NCBI GenBank assembly: GCA_905480095.1
Contig: CAJQPF010000004.1
Coordinates: forward strand, 1-58,586
DNA: 58,586 nucleotides
Reading direction: 5' to 3'
DNA from: an uncultured Flavobacteriales bacterium
GTDB taxonomy: Bacteria > Bacteroidota > Bacteroidia > Flavobacteriales_D > Sanyastnellaceae
Positions within the stretch are counted from its first letter, which is position 1, and each line of letters starts with the position of its first letter. The notes beneath the pieces were generated by a model. The model did no database searches and was not told where the DNA came from. It saw nothing but the letters and a program-made list of their open reading frames with translations. Position numbers and translations under genes: made by a program. This document shows positions 26,726 to 35,773 of the stretch, piece after piece.

Positions 26726-29545
26726 ATGCCTAAAGATTCCAGTATAAAGTCTGTACTAATTATAGGGAGTGGTCCCATTGTTATAGGTCAGGCATGTGAG
26801 TTTGACTACAGTGGCTCTCAAGCAGCCCGTTCGATAAGAGAGGAAGGGATCGAAGTTACTCTGATAAATTCTAATCCTGCGACCATCATGACTGACCCGG
26901 TGATGGCGGATAACATTTACCTCAAACCACTTGAGCCAGAATCGATCATTGAGATCTTAAAGCTGCACGATATTGATGCGGTTCTTCCGACTATGGGAGG
27001 TCAGACTGCCTTGAATCTTGCGATTCAATGTGATGAACTGGGTATTTGGGAAGAGCATGGCGTTAAAATTATCGGTGTTGATATATCTGCGATTGAAATC
27101 ACTGAGAACAGAGAGCAATTCAGACTGTTAATGGAACGCATTGGTATTCCAATGGCACCTCAATCAACGGCAAAAAGTTTTTTGGAAGGAAAAGAAGTTG
27201 CCCAAAAGTTCGGTTACCCTTTATGCATTCGGGCGAGTTTTACGTTAGGAGGCGCAGGAGCTGCGGTCGTTCACACAAAAGAAGAGTTTGAGGATAAGCT
27301 GACTTCGGGACTTCATATCTCCCCTATTCACGAGGTGATGATCGACAAAGCATTGCTGGGGTGGAAGGAATTTGAGCTTGAGCTTTTGCGCGATTCTAAT
27401 GACAATGTTACCATAGTGTGTTCTATCGAAAACATGGACCCGATGGGCATTCACACCGGTGATTCTATCACAGTGGCTCCAGCTTTGACGCTATCTGACT
27501 CGACATATCAACGCATGCGTGATATGGCCATTAAAATGATGCGAAGCATTGGGGAGTTTGCTGGTGGATGTAATGTCCAATTTGCAGTATCTCCTGACGA
27601 GAATGAGGATATCATTGCAATAGAGATTAACCCTCGTGTCTCAAGGTCTTCAGCCCTTGCATCTAAAGCCACTGGATATCCCATTGCAAAACTTGCCTCT
27701 AAGCTTGCGATTGGGTATCACTTAGATGAATTAAAGAACTCTGTCACTGGATCGACTTCGGCCATGTTTGAGCCGACGTTAGATTACGTTGTTGTTAAAA
27801 TACCACGTTGGAATTTTGATAAATTTCCAGGAACAAATAAAGAACTGGGACTTCAAATGAAGGCCGTCGGGGAAGTAATGGCCATAGGTCGGTCCTTCCA
27901 AGAGGCGCTTCAAAAAGCATGTCAGTCTTTAGAAATAAAAAGAAACGGTCTCGGTGCGGATGGACGTGAATTAAAAGACAGAGATACGATTATGAGCAGT
28001 CTCCATCACCCGAGTTGGAACCGCTTATTTCACATCTATGACGCGTTTAAATTAGGAATTCCTTTTCATAAAATTCACGAATCCACTAAAATTGATCCTT
28101 GGTTCTTAAGGCAAATTGAAGCCTTGTTAATGCTTGAGAAGGATATCGAAAAGGAGTCAATTGACACAATTACTCGTGCACTCTTAATGGATGCAAAGAG
28201 AAAGGGATATGCTGACCGCCAAATCGCTCACCTTCTCACGTGTCTTGAAAGTGAAGTTCATGAAAAGAGAAGGGTTGAGGGGATAAACAGAGTGTATAAA
28301 TTGGTAGATACTTGTGCAGCTGAATTTCCAGCAGAGACGCCATATTATTACTCCACTTTTGAAGGTTCCGAGAACGAAAGTGTAGTTTCGGACAAGAAAA
28401 AAGTCGTTGTTTTAGGGAGTGGTCCTAACAGAATCGGACAAGGTATTGAGTTTGATTATTGTTGTGTTCACGGCGTTCTAGCGGCCAGAGAATGCGGTTA
28501 TGAAACAATCATGATCAACTGTAATCCAGAAACTGTTTCTACCGATTTTGATACTGCAGACAAACTTTACTTCGAGCCTGTTTTTTGGGAACACATCTAC
28601 GACATCATTCTGCACGAGAATCCAGTGGGTGTGATCGTTCAACTTGGTGGCCAAACAGCCCTTAAACTTGCTGAAAAATTAGATCGCTATAATATTCCTG
28701 TTCTTGGGACCTCTTACAAGGCACTTGATTTAGCTGAAGATAGAGGCAGTTTCTCTTCGCTCCTTAAAAAGCAAGAGATTCCGTATCCCAAGTTTGGCGT
28801 TGTTGAAAGTGCTGATCAAGCAGTTGATTTGTGCAGAGAATTGGGATTTCCATTGCTTGTCCGTCCATCCTATGTTCTTGGCGGTCAGAAAATGAAAATA
28901 GTGATTAACGAAGAAGATTTGGAGCGCCATGTGATTGACATTCTGAAACATATGCCAGAGAATCAGATTCTACTAGATCACTTTATAGAGGGAGCTATGG
29001 AATGTGAAGCTGATGCCATTTGTGATGGTGACCAGGTTCGCATTATAGGCATTATGCAACATATTGAGCCAGCTGGAATTCACTCAGGTGACAGCTATGC
29101 TCTATTGCCACCTTTCAATCTGGGTGATTTGGTCATTCAGAAGATTGAAGACTATACAAAGAGAATCGCTGTTGCACTTGAGACCAGGGGGCTTATTAAT
29201 GTTCAATTTGCCGTCAAGGACGACGAGGTGTTTATTATTGAAGCGAATCCTCGTGCTTCTCGGACAGTGCCGTTTATCTCTAAAGCATATGGTGTCCCTT
29301 ATGTAAATCAAGCCACCAAAGTGATGCTGGGTGAGAAGAAATTAAAGGACATGCCTCATGCACCTCATCTTGATGGATATGCAGTCAAGATTCCAGTATT
29401 TAGTTATGAGAAGTTTCCCGATGTCAATAAGGAACTCGGTCCTGAGATGAAATCTACAGGAGAAGCCATTCGTTTTATATCAGACTTAAGAGATCCTTTC
29501 TTTAGAAAGATTTATAGTGAACGTAATCTATATTTGAGCAAGTAA
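26726..29545 (+). CDS. carB: Carbamoyl-phosphate synthase large subunit, lacking the allosteric domain
   Basis: A 939-residue large subunit of carbamoyl-phosphate synthase, making carbamoyl phosphate from bicarbonate, ammonia and ATP for pyrimidines and arginine. Two ATP-grasp halves are clear: the first opens SVLIIGSGPIVIGQACEFDY, the second VVVLGSGPNRIGQGIEFDY. It ends just after the second synthetase domain, so the C-terminal MGS-like allosteric domain of the ~1070-residue E. coli protein is absent, as I recall in other Flavobacteriia. The ATG at 26726 (MPKDSSIKSVLII) fits the family N terminus better than the ATG at 26702. A TAACTTTG box at 26657-26664 may be the -7 element. Confidence 0.96.
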   Translation: MPKDSSIKSVLIIGSGPIVIGQACEFDYSGSQAARSIREEGIEVTLINSNPATIMTDPVMADNIYLKPLEPESIIEILKLHDIDAVLPTMGGQTALNLAIQCDELGIWEEHGVKIIGVDISAIEITENREQFRLLMERIGIPMAPQSTAKSFLEGKEVAQKFGYPLCIRASFTLGGAGAAVVHTKEEFEDKLTSGLHISPIHEVMIDKALLGWKEFELELLRDSNDNVTIVCSIENMDPMGIHTGDSITVAPALTLSDSTYQRMRDMAIKMMRSIGEFAGGCNVQFAVSPDENEDIIAIEINPRVSRSSALASKATGYPIAKLASKLAIGYHLDELKNSVTGSTSAMFEPTLDYVVVKIPRWNFDKFPGTNKELGLQMKAVGEVMAIGRSFQEALQKACQSLEIKRNGLGADGRELKDRDTIMSSLHHPSWNRLFHIYDAFKLGIPFHKIHESTKIDPWFLRQIEALLMLEKDIEKESIDTITRALLMDAKRKGYADRQIAHLLTCLESEVHEKRRVEGINRVYKLVDTCAAEFPAETPYYYSTFEGSENESVVSDKKKVVVLGSGPNRIGQGIEFDYCCVHGVLAARECGYETIMINCNPETVSTDFDTADKLYFEPVFWEHIYDIILHENPVGVIVQLGGQTALKLAEKLDRYNIPVLGTSYKALDLAEDRGSFSSLLKKQEIPYPKFGVVESADQAVDLCRELGFPLLVRPSYVLGGQKMKIVINEEDLERHVIDILKHMPENQILLDHFIEGAMECEADAICDGDQVRIIGIMQHIEPAGIHSGDSYALLPPFNLGDLVIQKIEDYTKRIAVALETRGLINVQFAVKDDEVFIIEANPRASRTVPFISKAYGVPYVNQATKVMLGEKKLKDMPHAPHLDGYAVKIPVFSYEKFPDVNKELGPEMKSTGEAIRFISDLRDPFFRKIYSERNLYLSK

Positions 29546-29558
29546 AACTGGTTTATTG

Positions 29559-29756
29559 ATGCTCCGTTCAATTTTTTATATCGTTTTGGTTTGGTTAGTT
29601 TGGCGTTGGCTCGATCGCCTTTTTGGCAATCGTCAAAGAAAAAATGCTGTAAATACACCAGGAGGTGGCTCTGGACCCACAGCGACATCCAAGCGCAAAA
29701 AACACAACGATGACCGGATTGGAGATTATGTTGATTTCGAAGAAGTAGAGGACTAG
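29559..29756 (+). CDS. DUF4834 family small membrane protein
   Basis: A 65-residue protein with one N-terminal transmembrane helix (LRSIFYIVLVWLVWRW), a basic/Gly-rich linker and the conserved acidic ending GDYVDFEEVED. This matches the Bacteroidota-specific DUF4834 family of unknown function, which is commonly encoded just before a YfhO-type protein, as here (17-bp gap). The ATG at 29559 is used; a TTG one codon upstream is possible. Confidence 0.8.
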   Translation: MLRSIFYIVLVWLVWRWLDRLFGNRQRKNAVNTPGGGSGPTATSKRKKHNDDRIGDYVDFEEVED

Positions 29757-29773
29757 ATGCTATCTTACAAGCC

Positions 29774-32287
29774 ATGAAGAAAGTACTTAATCAAGTTGTA
29801 CCCCACGCGATTGCTGTTGTTCTGCTTTTTTTGATTTCAGCGGCTTTTTATTCTCCCGCTTTCATGAAGGGCGAGCGAATGAAACAGGGAGATATTGAGA
29901 AGTTTAGAGGCATGTCTCATGAGACCTTAAGCTATGAATCTGTTGAGGGTGAAAAACCATCATGGACAAACAGCATGTTTTCAGGGATGCCTACCATTCA
30001 AATTACGGGCTTGGGATTTACAACATTGCCTAAAGTTATTTGGCTCATTTTGAGATTTTTCATGTCTCCTGAACTCATGACATTGTTTATGGCGATGCTC
30101 GCAGGGTATGTTTTGGCGTTGTGTCTTAAAGCACCTCCTTGGATTGCGTTTATTGTCGGTGCAACGTTTGGGCTCTCTACGATAACGACACTTTACTTGG
30201 CTGCAGGACATGCTTCAAAGGTTCGTGCCATCGCTGTGATGCCTGGCGTCCTCGGGGGGGTTATTTGTGCATTTCGTGGCAAAAGGGCCGCTGGGGTTGC
30301 CGTTTTCACTTTGTTTCTCGCGCTACACCTGTATGCAAATCATCTTCAGATGACTTATTACCTGATATTTCTTGTCGGTGCAGTAGGTATTTATGAGTTG
30401 ATTTCGATCCTGCGAAAAGGCCAAACCAAATACGCTCTAATCACTTCATTGTTTCTTTTGATCGGTGCATTTTGTGCGGCGCTTCCTCAATCTTCAGACT
30501 TATATCTTACTCAGGAATACGCACATCATACCACCCGTGGAGAGGCAATATTAACGGACCCGAACACCGCGAATACATTGCTTGCCGAGGACGGACTTTC
30601 GGACCAGTATATTTTAGAATACAGCATGGCCCGAGGAGAGTGGATGTCTGTCATGGTGCCCAATATAAAAGGAGGTGCTGATCCATTATACTGGGGTGAA
30701 CAGAGATACAGTGGCGGTGCTTTTTATTTCGGAGCCATCGCATTTGCGCTGTGCCTGGCATTCTTTTTCGTCGGAAAAGATCGCATTAAGTGGCCGCTTC
30801 TTTTTGTCACTGTTCTGGCCATTCTTTTGTCATGGCGTGACACGTCTTTTGTGTCAGATTTTTTCATCAATCATTTCCCCCTGTTTAATAAATTTAGGGA
30901 TACGAAGATGATGCTCGTCATTGTTCAAGTTGCAGTGGCGACTGGCGCAACGCTTGCACTCAAAGAAATTTGGGAGGAAACGAATTCCAAGAATTGGAAG
31001 CCTTGGCTGTATTCGTTTGGAGGAATTGTGTTTGTCTTGGCGCTGTTTTATGCGCTCCCTTTGGTCTTTTTCGACTTTACGTCGAGCATCAGAAATGATC
31101 AAGCTGTTTTGCAATTGGGCAAATCAAGCGCGGTCGATTTGCGGATTGATATTTTTCGAGATGACATTCTAAGGACCATAGGGCTTCTTATTTTGTTCGT
31201 CGGTTTGATCATTGTAACACTCAAAAACATCCTCAACCGACATGCATCGATTGCGATTTTATCAGTGATCATGATTGCGGAAATAATCACAGTCAACAGT
31301 CGGTATTCGGTCAATTGGGTGCCTGCGTTTGAAGCCGATTACCCCTTTGAAGCCTCACCTCAAGATATGGCAATCTTGTCATCACAAACTGCGGATTTAA
31401 TTGGGTATGAAGATCTAAGAAAGTCTTACATTAAAATTGAAGAAGAGAAATTAGGCCACAAATTGACGCGCAGACATTCAAGGGCTGAATTGGCAGCGTC
31501 TTTTAGTGCGTTAAACGCGCTAAGCCATTACCGTGTTTTTGACTGGCAAAACCCATTTAATGATGCCAGGACCTCTTATTTCCACAAATCTGTAGGCGGT
31601 TATCACGGTGCAAAACTGCAGCGATATCAAGATTTTATTGACCGTGTTTTGCGACCGGAAATAGAAGACTTCAAGGCATTTGCAGAATCCTCAGGGATTG
31701 GATTGGCAACCACACGTCTCAAAGCTCTTGCCATGCTTAACACCCAGTATATGATTTTTCCCGGCGCTGAACAGCCCCTTCCTTTAGGAGGTGCACTTGG
31801 GCCCGCTTGGGTTGCAGATAATATTTTGTGGGTGGATGATGCTGAAACTGAAATTTCGGAAATAAGAAATGTAGACCTCGCCTCTACGGCAATCATTCAC
31901 ACAGACTTTTTATCGGAAACAGCTTCATTTGAGATTCCGGACAGTGATGTTTCATTGGATAACATGTCGAATGTTTCGCTTATACATTATCATCCTGATG
32001 GCTCTACTTATGAAGTAAATAGTGAGCATGACGGCATGTTCGTGTTAAGTGAAGTTTGGTATCCTGAAGGATGGAAAGCAACAGTCGATGGAATAGACGT
32101 TCCTCTTGTGAGGGCAAATTATATACTTCGTGCACTTCCAATATCGGCTGGGCGTCATACAGTTGAACTTCGTTTTGAACCTTCAGACAGAAAATTGGCA
32201 GGATTAGCGAGTGGGTTTGGGTCTTTTGTTTTATTGATATTTCTTTTCTCCATGACTTATATGGCAAGCCGTAAAAGTTTAGGGTAA
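29774..32287 (+). CDS. YfhO-family multi-pass membrane protein
   Basis: An 837-residue inner-membrane protein with about a dozen hydrophobic helices between residues 8 and 500, a large extracytoplasmic C-terminal region (about 510-800) and a final helix. It resembles the YfhO family, related to GT-C type glycosyltransferases; Bacillus YfhO glycosylates lipoteichoic acid, but a Bacteroidota substrate is not known. The C-terminal part (VLSEVWYPEGWKATVDG) is the typical YfhO soluble module. The stop codon overlaps the next ATG by 1 bp (TAATG). Confidence 0.88.
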   Translation: MKKVLNQVVPHAIAVVLLFLISAAFYSPAFMKGERMKQGDIEKFRGMSHETLSYESVEGEKPSWTNSMFSGMPTIQITGLGFTTLPKVIWLILRFFMSPELMTLFMAMLAGYVLALCLKAPPWIAFIVGATFGLSTITTLYLAAGHASKVRAIAVMPGVLGGVICAFRGKRAAGVAVFTLFLALHLYANHLQMTYYLIFLVGAVGIYELISILRKGQTKYALITSLFLLIGAFCAALPQSSDLYLTQEYAHHTTRGEAILTDPNTANTLLAEDGLSDQYILEYSMARGEWMSVMVPNIKGGADPLYWGEQRYSGGAFYFGAIAFALCLAFFFVGKDRIKWPLLFVTVLAILLSWRDTSFVSDFFINHFPLFNKFRDTKMMLVIVQVAVATGATLALKEIWEETNSKNWKPWLYSFGGIVFVLALFYALPLVFFDFTSSIRNDQAVLQLGKSSAVDLRIDIFRDDILRTIGLLILFVGLIIVTLKNILNRHASIAILSVIMIAEIITVNSRYSVNWVPAFEADYPFEASPQDMAILSSQTADLIGYEDLRKSYIKIEEEKLGHKLTRRHSRAELAASFSALNALSHYRVFDWQNPFNDARTSYFHKSVGGYHGAKLQRYQDFIDRVLRPEIEDFKAFAESSGIGLATTRLKALAMLNTQYMIFPGAEQPLPLGGALGPAWVADNILWVDDAETEISEIRNVDLASTAIIHTDFLSETASFEIPDSDVSLDNMSNVSLIHYHPDGSTYEVNSEHDGMFVLSEVWYPEGWKATVDGIDVPLVRANYILRALPISAGRHTVELRFEPSDRKLAGLASGFGSFVLLIFLFSMTYMASRKSLG

Positions 32288-33471
32288 TGAAGCTAATTCA
32301 CACAAGTTTGTCGAAGGGTTGGGACGATGACTTTTGGGGTAAATGGGACAGCTTTCAGGCAGAAAACCCAAGCGCATACCTTGACTCTAGGTCAGTAAAA
32401 GCAGCCTTAGATGTCCCGCAACGACAATTAAGAGCACTTTGTTGGGTGGATCACGCTCATCATATTTTAGGTATTGCTACCACAGAAGATACTTCAGCTG
32501 TCAGTCAATCAAAAGGTCAGTTTCTGAAAGCAGATAAACCTGTTTTCAAGCTTGCGCAGAGATATTTATATCGTGGAGATGGTAAGTTTAAACTAAATAT
32601 AAGGGTTTTAGGAATGGTGCTTTCCAGTGGAGATCATGCATTTAGATTCTCGGATCATTTGTCAAAAGAGGAAATACACAATGCCATTGACGAGGCGGTA
32701 TATCTTTGTCCATTGCCCAATTCAACCGTTCCACGGTCAATCCTTATTAAGGATCACTACAGTGAGCTTCCTTGGGGAGATCGGTTTGCTGGAAAATCAA
32801 GTTGGCATCCCAAATGGGTGGATCTTGAATTTGACCCTGTGATGGAGATTGATTTGAAGTCTGAATGGAAGTGTTTTGACGATTATAGCAATGCTTTACG
32901 AAAAAAATCCAGGACGAAAATAAGACGGATTTTTAAAAGTTCAGAAGAGTTGGTTCAAAGGGATTTATCTCTGAAGGAGGTGATTTCACTTTCTGATGAA
33001 TTGTACGGTTTATATTCAAAAGTATATGGAAGGGCAGGTTTTCAACTCGGGAAGCTGCACAAAGAGGATATCATTTCCCTGAAAGAACATTGGGGAGATG
33101 ACTTTCCTGTCATCGGTTATTATTTTGAAGGAACCCTTGTCGGATTTCAGTGCGGTATCGTGACCAATTATACTGTTGAAGCCTTTTTTGTTGGTTTTAA
33201 TGAAGATGAAAACAGAGTTCATTCTATTTATCAAAGAATGTTGCTTGAGTTTGTAAATCAAGGAATTGAGCGGGGCGCTAATAAAATTTCACTTGGCAGA
33301 ACGGCTTTGGATATTAAATCTTCATTGGGAGCCTGTCCCAGAAGATTGTCCTGTCACATGAGGGTCAACAGGCCCGCGATTCATTTTTTATTAAGTGTTA
33401 TAGCGGGCGCTTCCTCTCCGAAAATTCCACAACTTAAAAGAGCGTGGAAGGATGATGTTATTCAAACCTAA
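32287..33471 (+). CDS. GNAT/FemAB-like acyltransferase-fold protein
   Basis: A 394-residue soluble protein. The C-terminal half (residues ~190-350) has the layout of a GNAT/FemAB-type aminoacyl or acyl transferase: a basic RKKSRTKIRRIFKS helix, then IGYYFEGTLVGFQCGIV and VHSIYQRMLLEFVNQGIERG followed by ISLGRTALDIKSSLG. I do not recognise the N-terminal half. Translational coupling to the YfhO-type gene suggests a role in cell-envelope modification. Specific function is unknown. Confidence 0.6.
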   Translation: MKLIHTSLSKGWDDDFWGKWDSFQAENPSAYLDSRSVKAALDVPQRQLRALCWVDHAHHILGIATTEDTSAVSQSKGQFLKADKPVFKLAQRYLYRGDGKFKLNIRVLGMVLSSGDHAFRFSDHLSKEEIHNAIDEAVYLCPLPNSTVPRSILIKDHYSELPWGDRFAGKSSWHPKWVDLEFDPVMEIDLKSEWKCFDDYSNALRKKSRTKIRRIFKSSEELVQRDLSLKEVISLSDELYGLYSKVYGRAGFQLGKLHKEDIISLKEHWGDDFPVIGYYFEGTLVGFQCGIVTNYTVEAFFVGFNEDENRVHSIYQRMLLEFVNQGIERGANKISLGRTALDIKSSLGACPRRLSCHMRVNRPAIHFLLSVIAGASSPKIPQLKRAWKDDVIQT

Positions 33472-33505
33472 GCGATATTATATTCGCATTTTATACAGAA
33501 TTTAA

Positions 33506-34063
33506 ATGAACAATAAAGGAGCATTGGTATTGATTGGTGTTTGGCTTTCGGTACTTACATATGTACAACTTTCACCAGAGCCTGTTGTGATGTCAGACAA
33601 AGAGTCTGCTGTGATTGCTTATGTTCATGGTGACACCATTCAGCAAGGCATGTTGTTGATTCAAAGCTTGGAGGCAACCCTCAGAGAAAAAATGACAGAA
33701 GCTGAGTCCGTTTTGAAAGCACAAGCGCTCCCACTTCAAGAAGAGGCCCAAGAACTGATTAACTATGCAAATTCAGGACAGGCATCTGCTGATGAGATTG
33801 ATATTGCGAGTCGTAGGGTAGGCGAAATTGAAAGCCTATTGGAAAGGATGCAATACGACGCGGAACAAAGTTTTGCACTTCGTGAGAAAGCGATGCAGGA
33901 CACCATTGCCGAACATCTTACTGCAACACTCAAGACATTTTCTGAAGATCAAGGGATTGATTTGGTTTTAAATTGGGGTCTCAGTGGTGAAGGTGTTCTT
34001 TACGGGACAGATTCGCGTGATATCACCATTGAGGTTTTGGAAGCTTTAAACGACCCTAAATAA
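33506..34063 (+). CDS. OmpH/Skp-family periplasmic chaperone
   Basis: A 185-residue protein with an N-terminal signal/anchor (MNNKGALVLIGVWLSVLTYV), the opening beta strand VIAYVHGDTIQQGM typical of OmpH, and a long Glu/Ala/Gln-rich helical segment (residues ~50-140) that would form the Skp tentacles. It ends with DLVLNWGLSGEGVLYGTDSRDIT, the returning strand. Skp proteins carry unfolded outer-membrane proteins across the periplasm. It is 2 bp upstream of the DUF4924 gene. Confidence 0.88.
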   Translation: MNNKGALVLIGVWLSVLTYVQLSPEPVVMSDKESAVIAYVHGDTIQQGMLLIQSLEATLREKMTEAESVLKAQALPLQEEAQELINYANSGQASADEIDIASRRVGEIESLLERMQYDAEQSFALREKAMQDTIAEHLTATLKTFSEDQGIDLVLNWGLSGEGVLYGTDSRDITIEVLEALNDPK

Positions 34064-34065
34064 AT

Positions 34066-34602
34066 ATGATGATTCTCTCTGACACAAAAAAGAAGGAGCA
34101 TATTGTTGAGTATATTTTGTTTTTATGGCAAATTGAAGACCTGATTCGTGCCGCTAAATTCAATCCGGACATTCTTGAGGGATGGGCTGAGGAAACATCA
34201 ATGCGGGAGGATACAGATCCTGACAAAGAAAAAGAATGGATCGTCGGATTGGCTCAGTCTATGCGTCTAGAAGGCAAGGAGACGTCGGGTCACATCACCA
34301 AGGTGAGTGAGCCATTGGTGGAATTGGCGCACCTTCATGAAATGCTTCTCGGAACGGTTGAAGATTTAAGATATAAAGAAGCATTTGAGACAGCCAAGCC
34401 TTTCCTCAAAGAATTAAGTGTCAAGCAAAATGATGAAGCGGTTCATCCTGTTGAACAGTTGCTGATAGGCTTGTATGGTTGGTTGATATTAAGGATGAAA
34501 AAACAAGTCATTTCTCCTGAATCTGAAGCAGGATTTGTCGCTTTTAGAAACTGGGCAAATGCGCTTGCAAGGGGGCATATTAAAGTTTATTACGACGCAT
34601 AA
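34066..34602 (+). CDS. DUF4924 family protein
   Basis: A 178-residue all-helical cytoplasmic protein whose N-terminal KKEHIVEYILFLWQIEDLIR pattern fits the Bacteroidota DUF4924 family. No catalytic motif, signal or membrane helix is apparent and the function is unknown. It follows the OmpH/Skp gene by 2 bp and is the end of that transcript, with 82 bp before the next gene. Confidence 0.75.
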   Translation: MMILSDTKKKEHIVEYILFLWQIEDLIRAAKFNPDILEGWAEETSMREDTDPDKEKEWIVGLAQSMRLEGKETSGHITKVSEPLVELAHLHEMLLGTVEDLRYKEAFETAKPFLKELSVKQNDEAVHPVEQLLIGLYGWLILRMKKQVISPESEAGFVAFRNWANALARGHIKVYYDA

Positions 34603-34684
34603 ATCACGATACTATCCTTGTTTTGTTGTTAAAAACTCAAGGGAGTCTATGTGTTAATAGGCCTTCGTATGGCGATTTTGCAGT

Positions 34685-35773
34685 ATGCTACCTACCTCTC
34701 CTCTTCACAATATTCAGTTATGGAAAGCTGAGGTGATTGACCCCTCATCTGAAGAAGGGTTGATACGTTTTGCAACATTAAAATCGAAAGGACTTATTCA
34801 TTCAGAGATCGACACTTTAGAAAGTCAGGTGGTAGAATTGGCCATCATTCGAAATCCATCTCTTAAAGACAACCCCTTAGGTCTTACAAATGCTATAAGC
34901 GCAATCATTGGCAATAAGAACTGGGACACATATGGCCGATGGGTTGTGTACCCATGGAACGGTTGTGCTGTAAGGTTGCTTCCACCTTCGTCGTTTATCG
35001 AAGTAAGAACAAATCGCAACCGAGATAGAATTACAAAGCAAGAACAGGAGATTCTGAGTCATAAAACAGTAGGAATAGTTGGACTTTCTGTAGGTCATTC
35101 TGCTGCGGTAACGATTGCAATGGAAAGATCAGCAGGGACAATTAGAATTGCCGACTTTGATGATCTAGAACTTTCAAATTTAAATCGGATTAGAGCAGGT
35201 GTTTTTGAATTGGGTCTTCCCAAATGGCTTATTGCGGCGCGTACAATTTCAGAAACTGATCCATATGTAAATGTGGAGGTTTTTCCAGATGGCGTTCAAG
35301 AGGACAACATTGACAGTTTTATGAATCAATGCGACGTTGTCATTGATGCCTGTGATGGACTTGCTGCAAAGGCGATGATTCGAATTGAAGCATTAAAAAG
35401 GAAGATACCTGTCATCATGGATACAAGCGACAGAGGGATGCTTGATATAGAGAGATATGACATTCTTGAGTTTACAGATGGTTTTCTTCATGGTCGCATT
35501 GATTCAGAAATGATGACTTCACTTAGAAAAAGATCTCACTGGGATACAGAAACATTAAATTTATTTATTGACTTCTCAACCGCTTCTGAACGCGGCCAAA
35601 TGAGTTTGGCTAAGATGGGAACTGAACTTGTCGGTTGGCCCCAATTATATTCTGATGTCGCTTCAGGTAGTGCTTTTGCAGCTGAGGCTGCGCGCAGACT
35701 GCTGCTTGGAGAAGATATACCTGATTCACGATTATACCTTGAAATAGATGAGCAGCTCTCTGTCAAGAACTAG
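34685..35773 (+). CDS. ThiF/E1-like adenylating enzyme homologue (Rv1355c-like, no nitroreductase domain)
   Basis: A 362-residue protein with a ~125-residue N-terminal region followed by a ThiF/MoeB/HesA-type Rossmann domain: nucleotide loop VGIVGLSVGHSAA, then RIADFDDLELSNLNRIRAGV (the DFDxxxxSNLNR adenylation signature) and CDVVIDACDG. Such enzymes adenylate a carboxylate, often the C terminus of a ubiquitin-like or small peptide partner. There is no zinc-binding CxxC pair, and the position after the Rossmann core reads MDTSDRGML, with no obvious catalytic cysteine. The sequence recalls the mycobacterial Rv1355c family minus its nitroreductase half. It overlaps the next gene by 26 bp and begins a kinase-containing operon. 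Confidence 0.8.
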   Translation: MLPTSPLHNIQLWKAEVIDPSSEEGLIRFATLKSKGLIHSEIDTLESQVVELAIIRNPSLKDNPLGLTNAISAIIGNKNWDTYGRWVVYPWNGCAVRLLPPSSFIEVRTNRNRDRITKQEQEILSHKTVGIVGLSVGHSAAVTIAMERSAGTIRIADFDDLELSNLNRIRAGVFELGLPKWLIAARTISETDPYVNVEVFPDGVQEDNIDSFMNQCDVVIDACDGLAAKAMIRIEALKRKIPVIMDTSDRGMLDIERYDILEFTDGFLHGRIDSEMMTSLRKRSHWDTETLNLFIDFSTASERGQMSLAKMGTELVGWPQLYSDVASGSAFAAEAARRLLLGEDIPDSRLYLEIDEQLSVKN

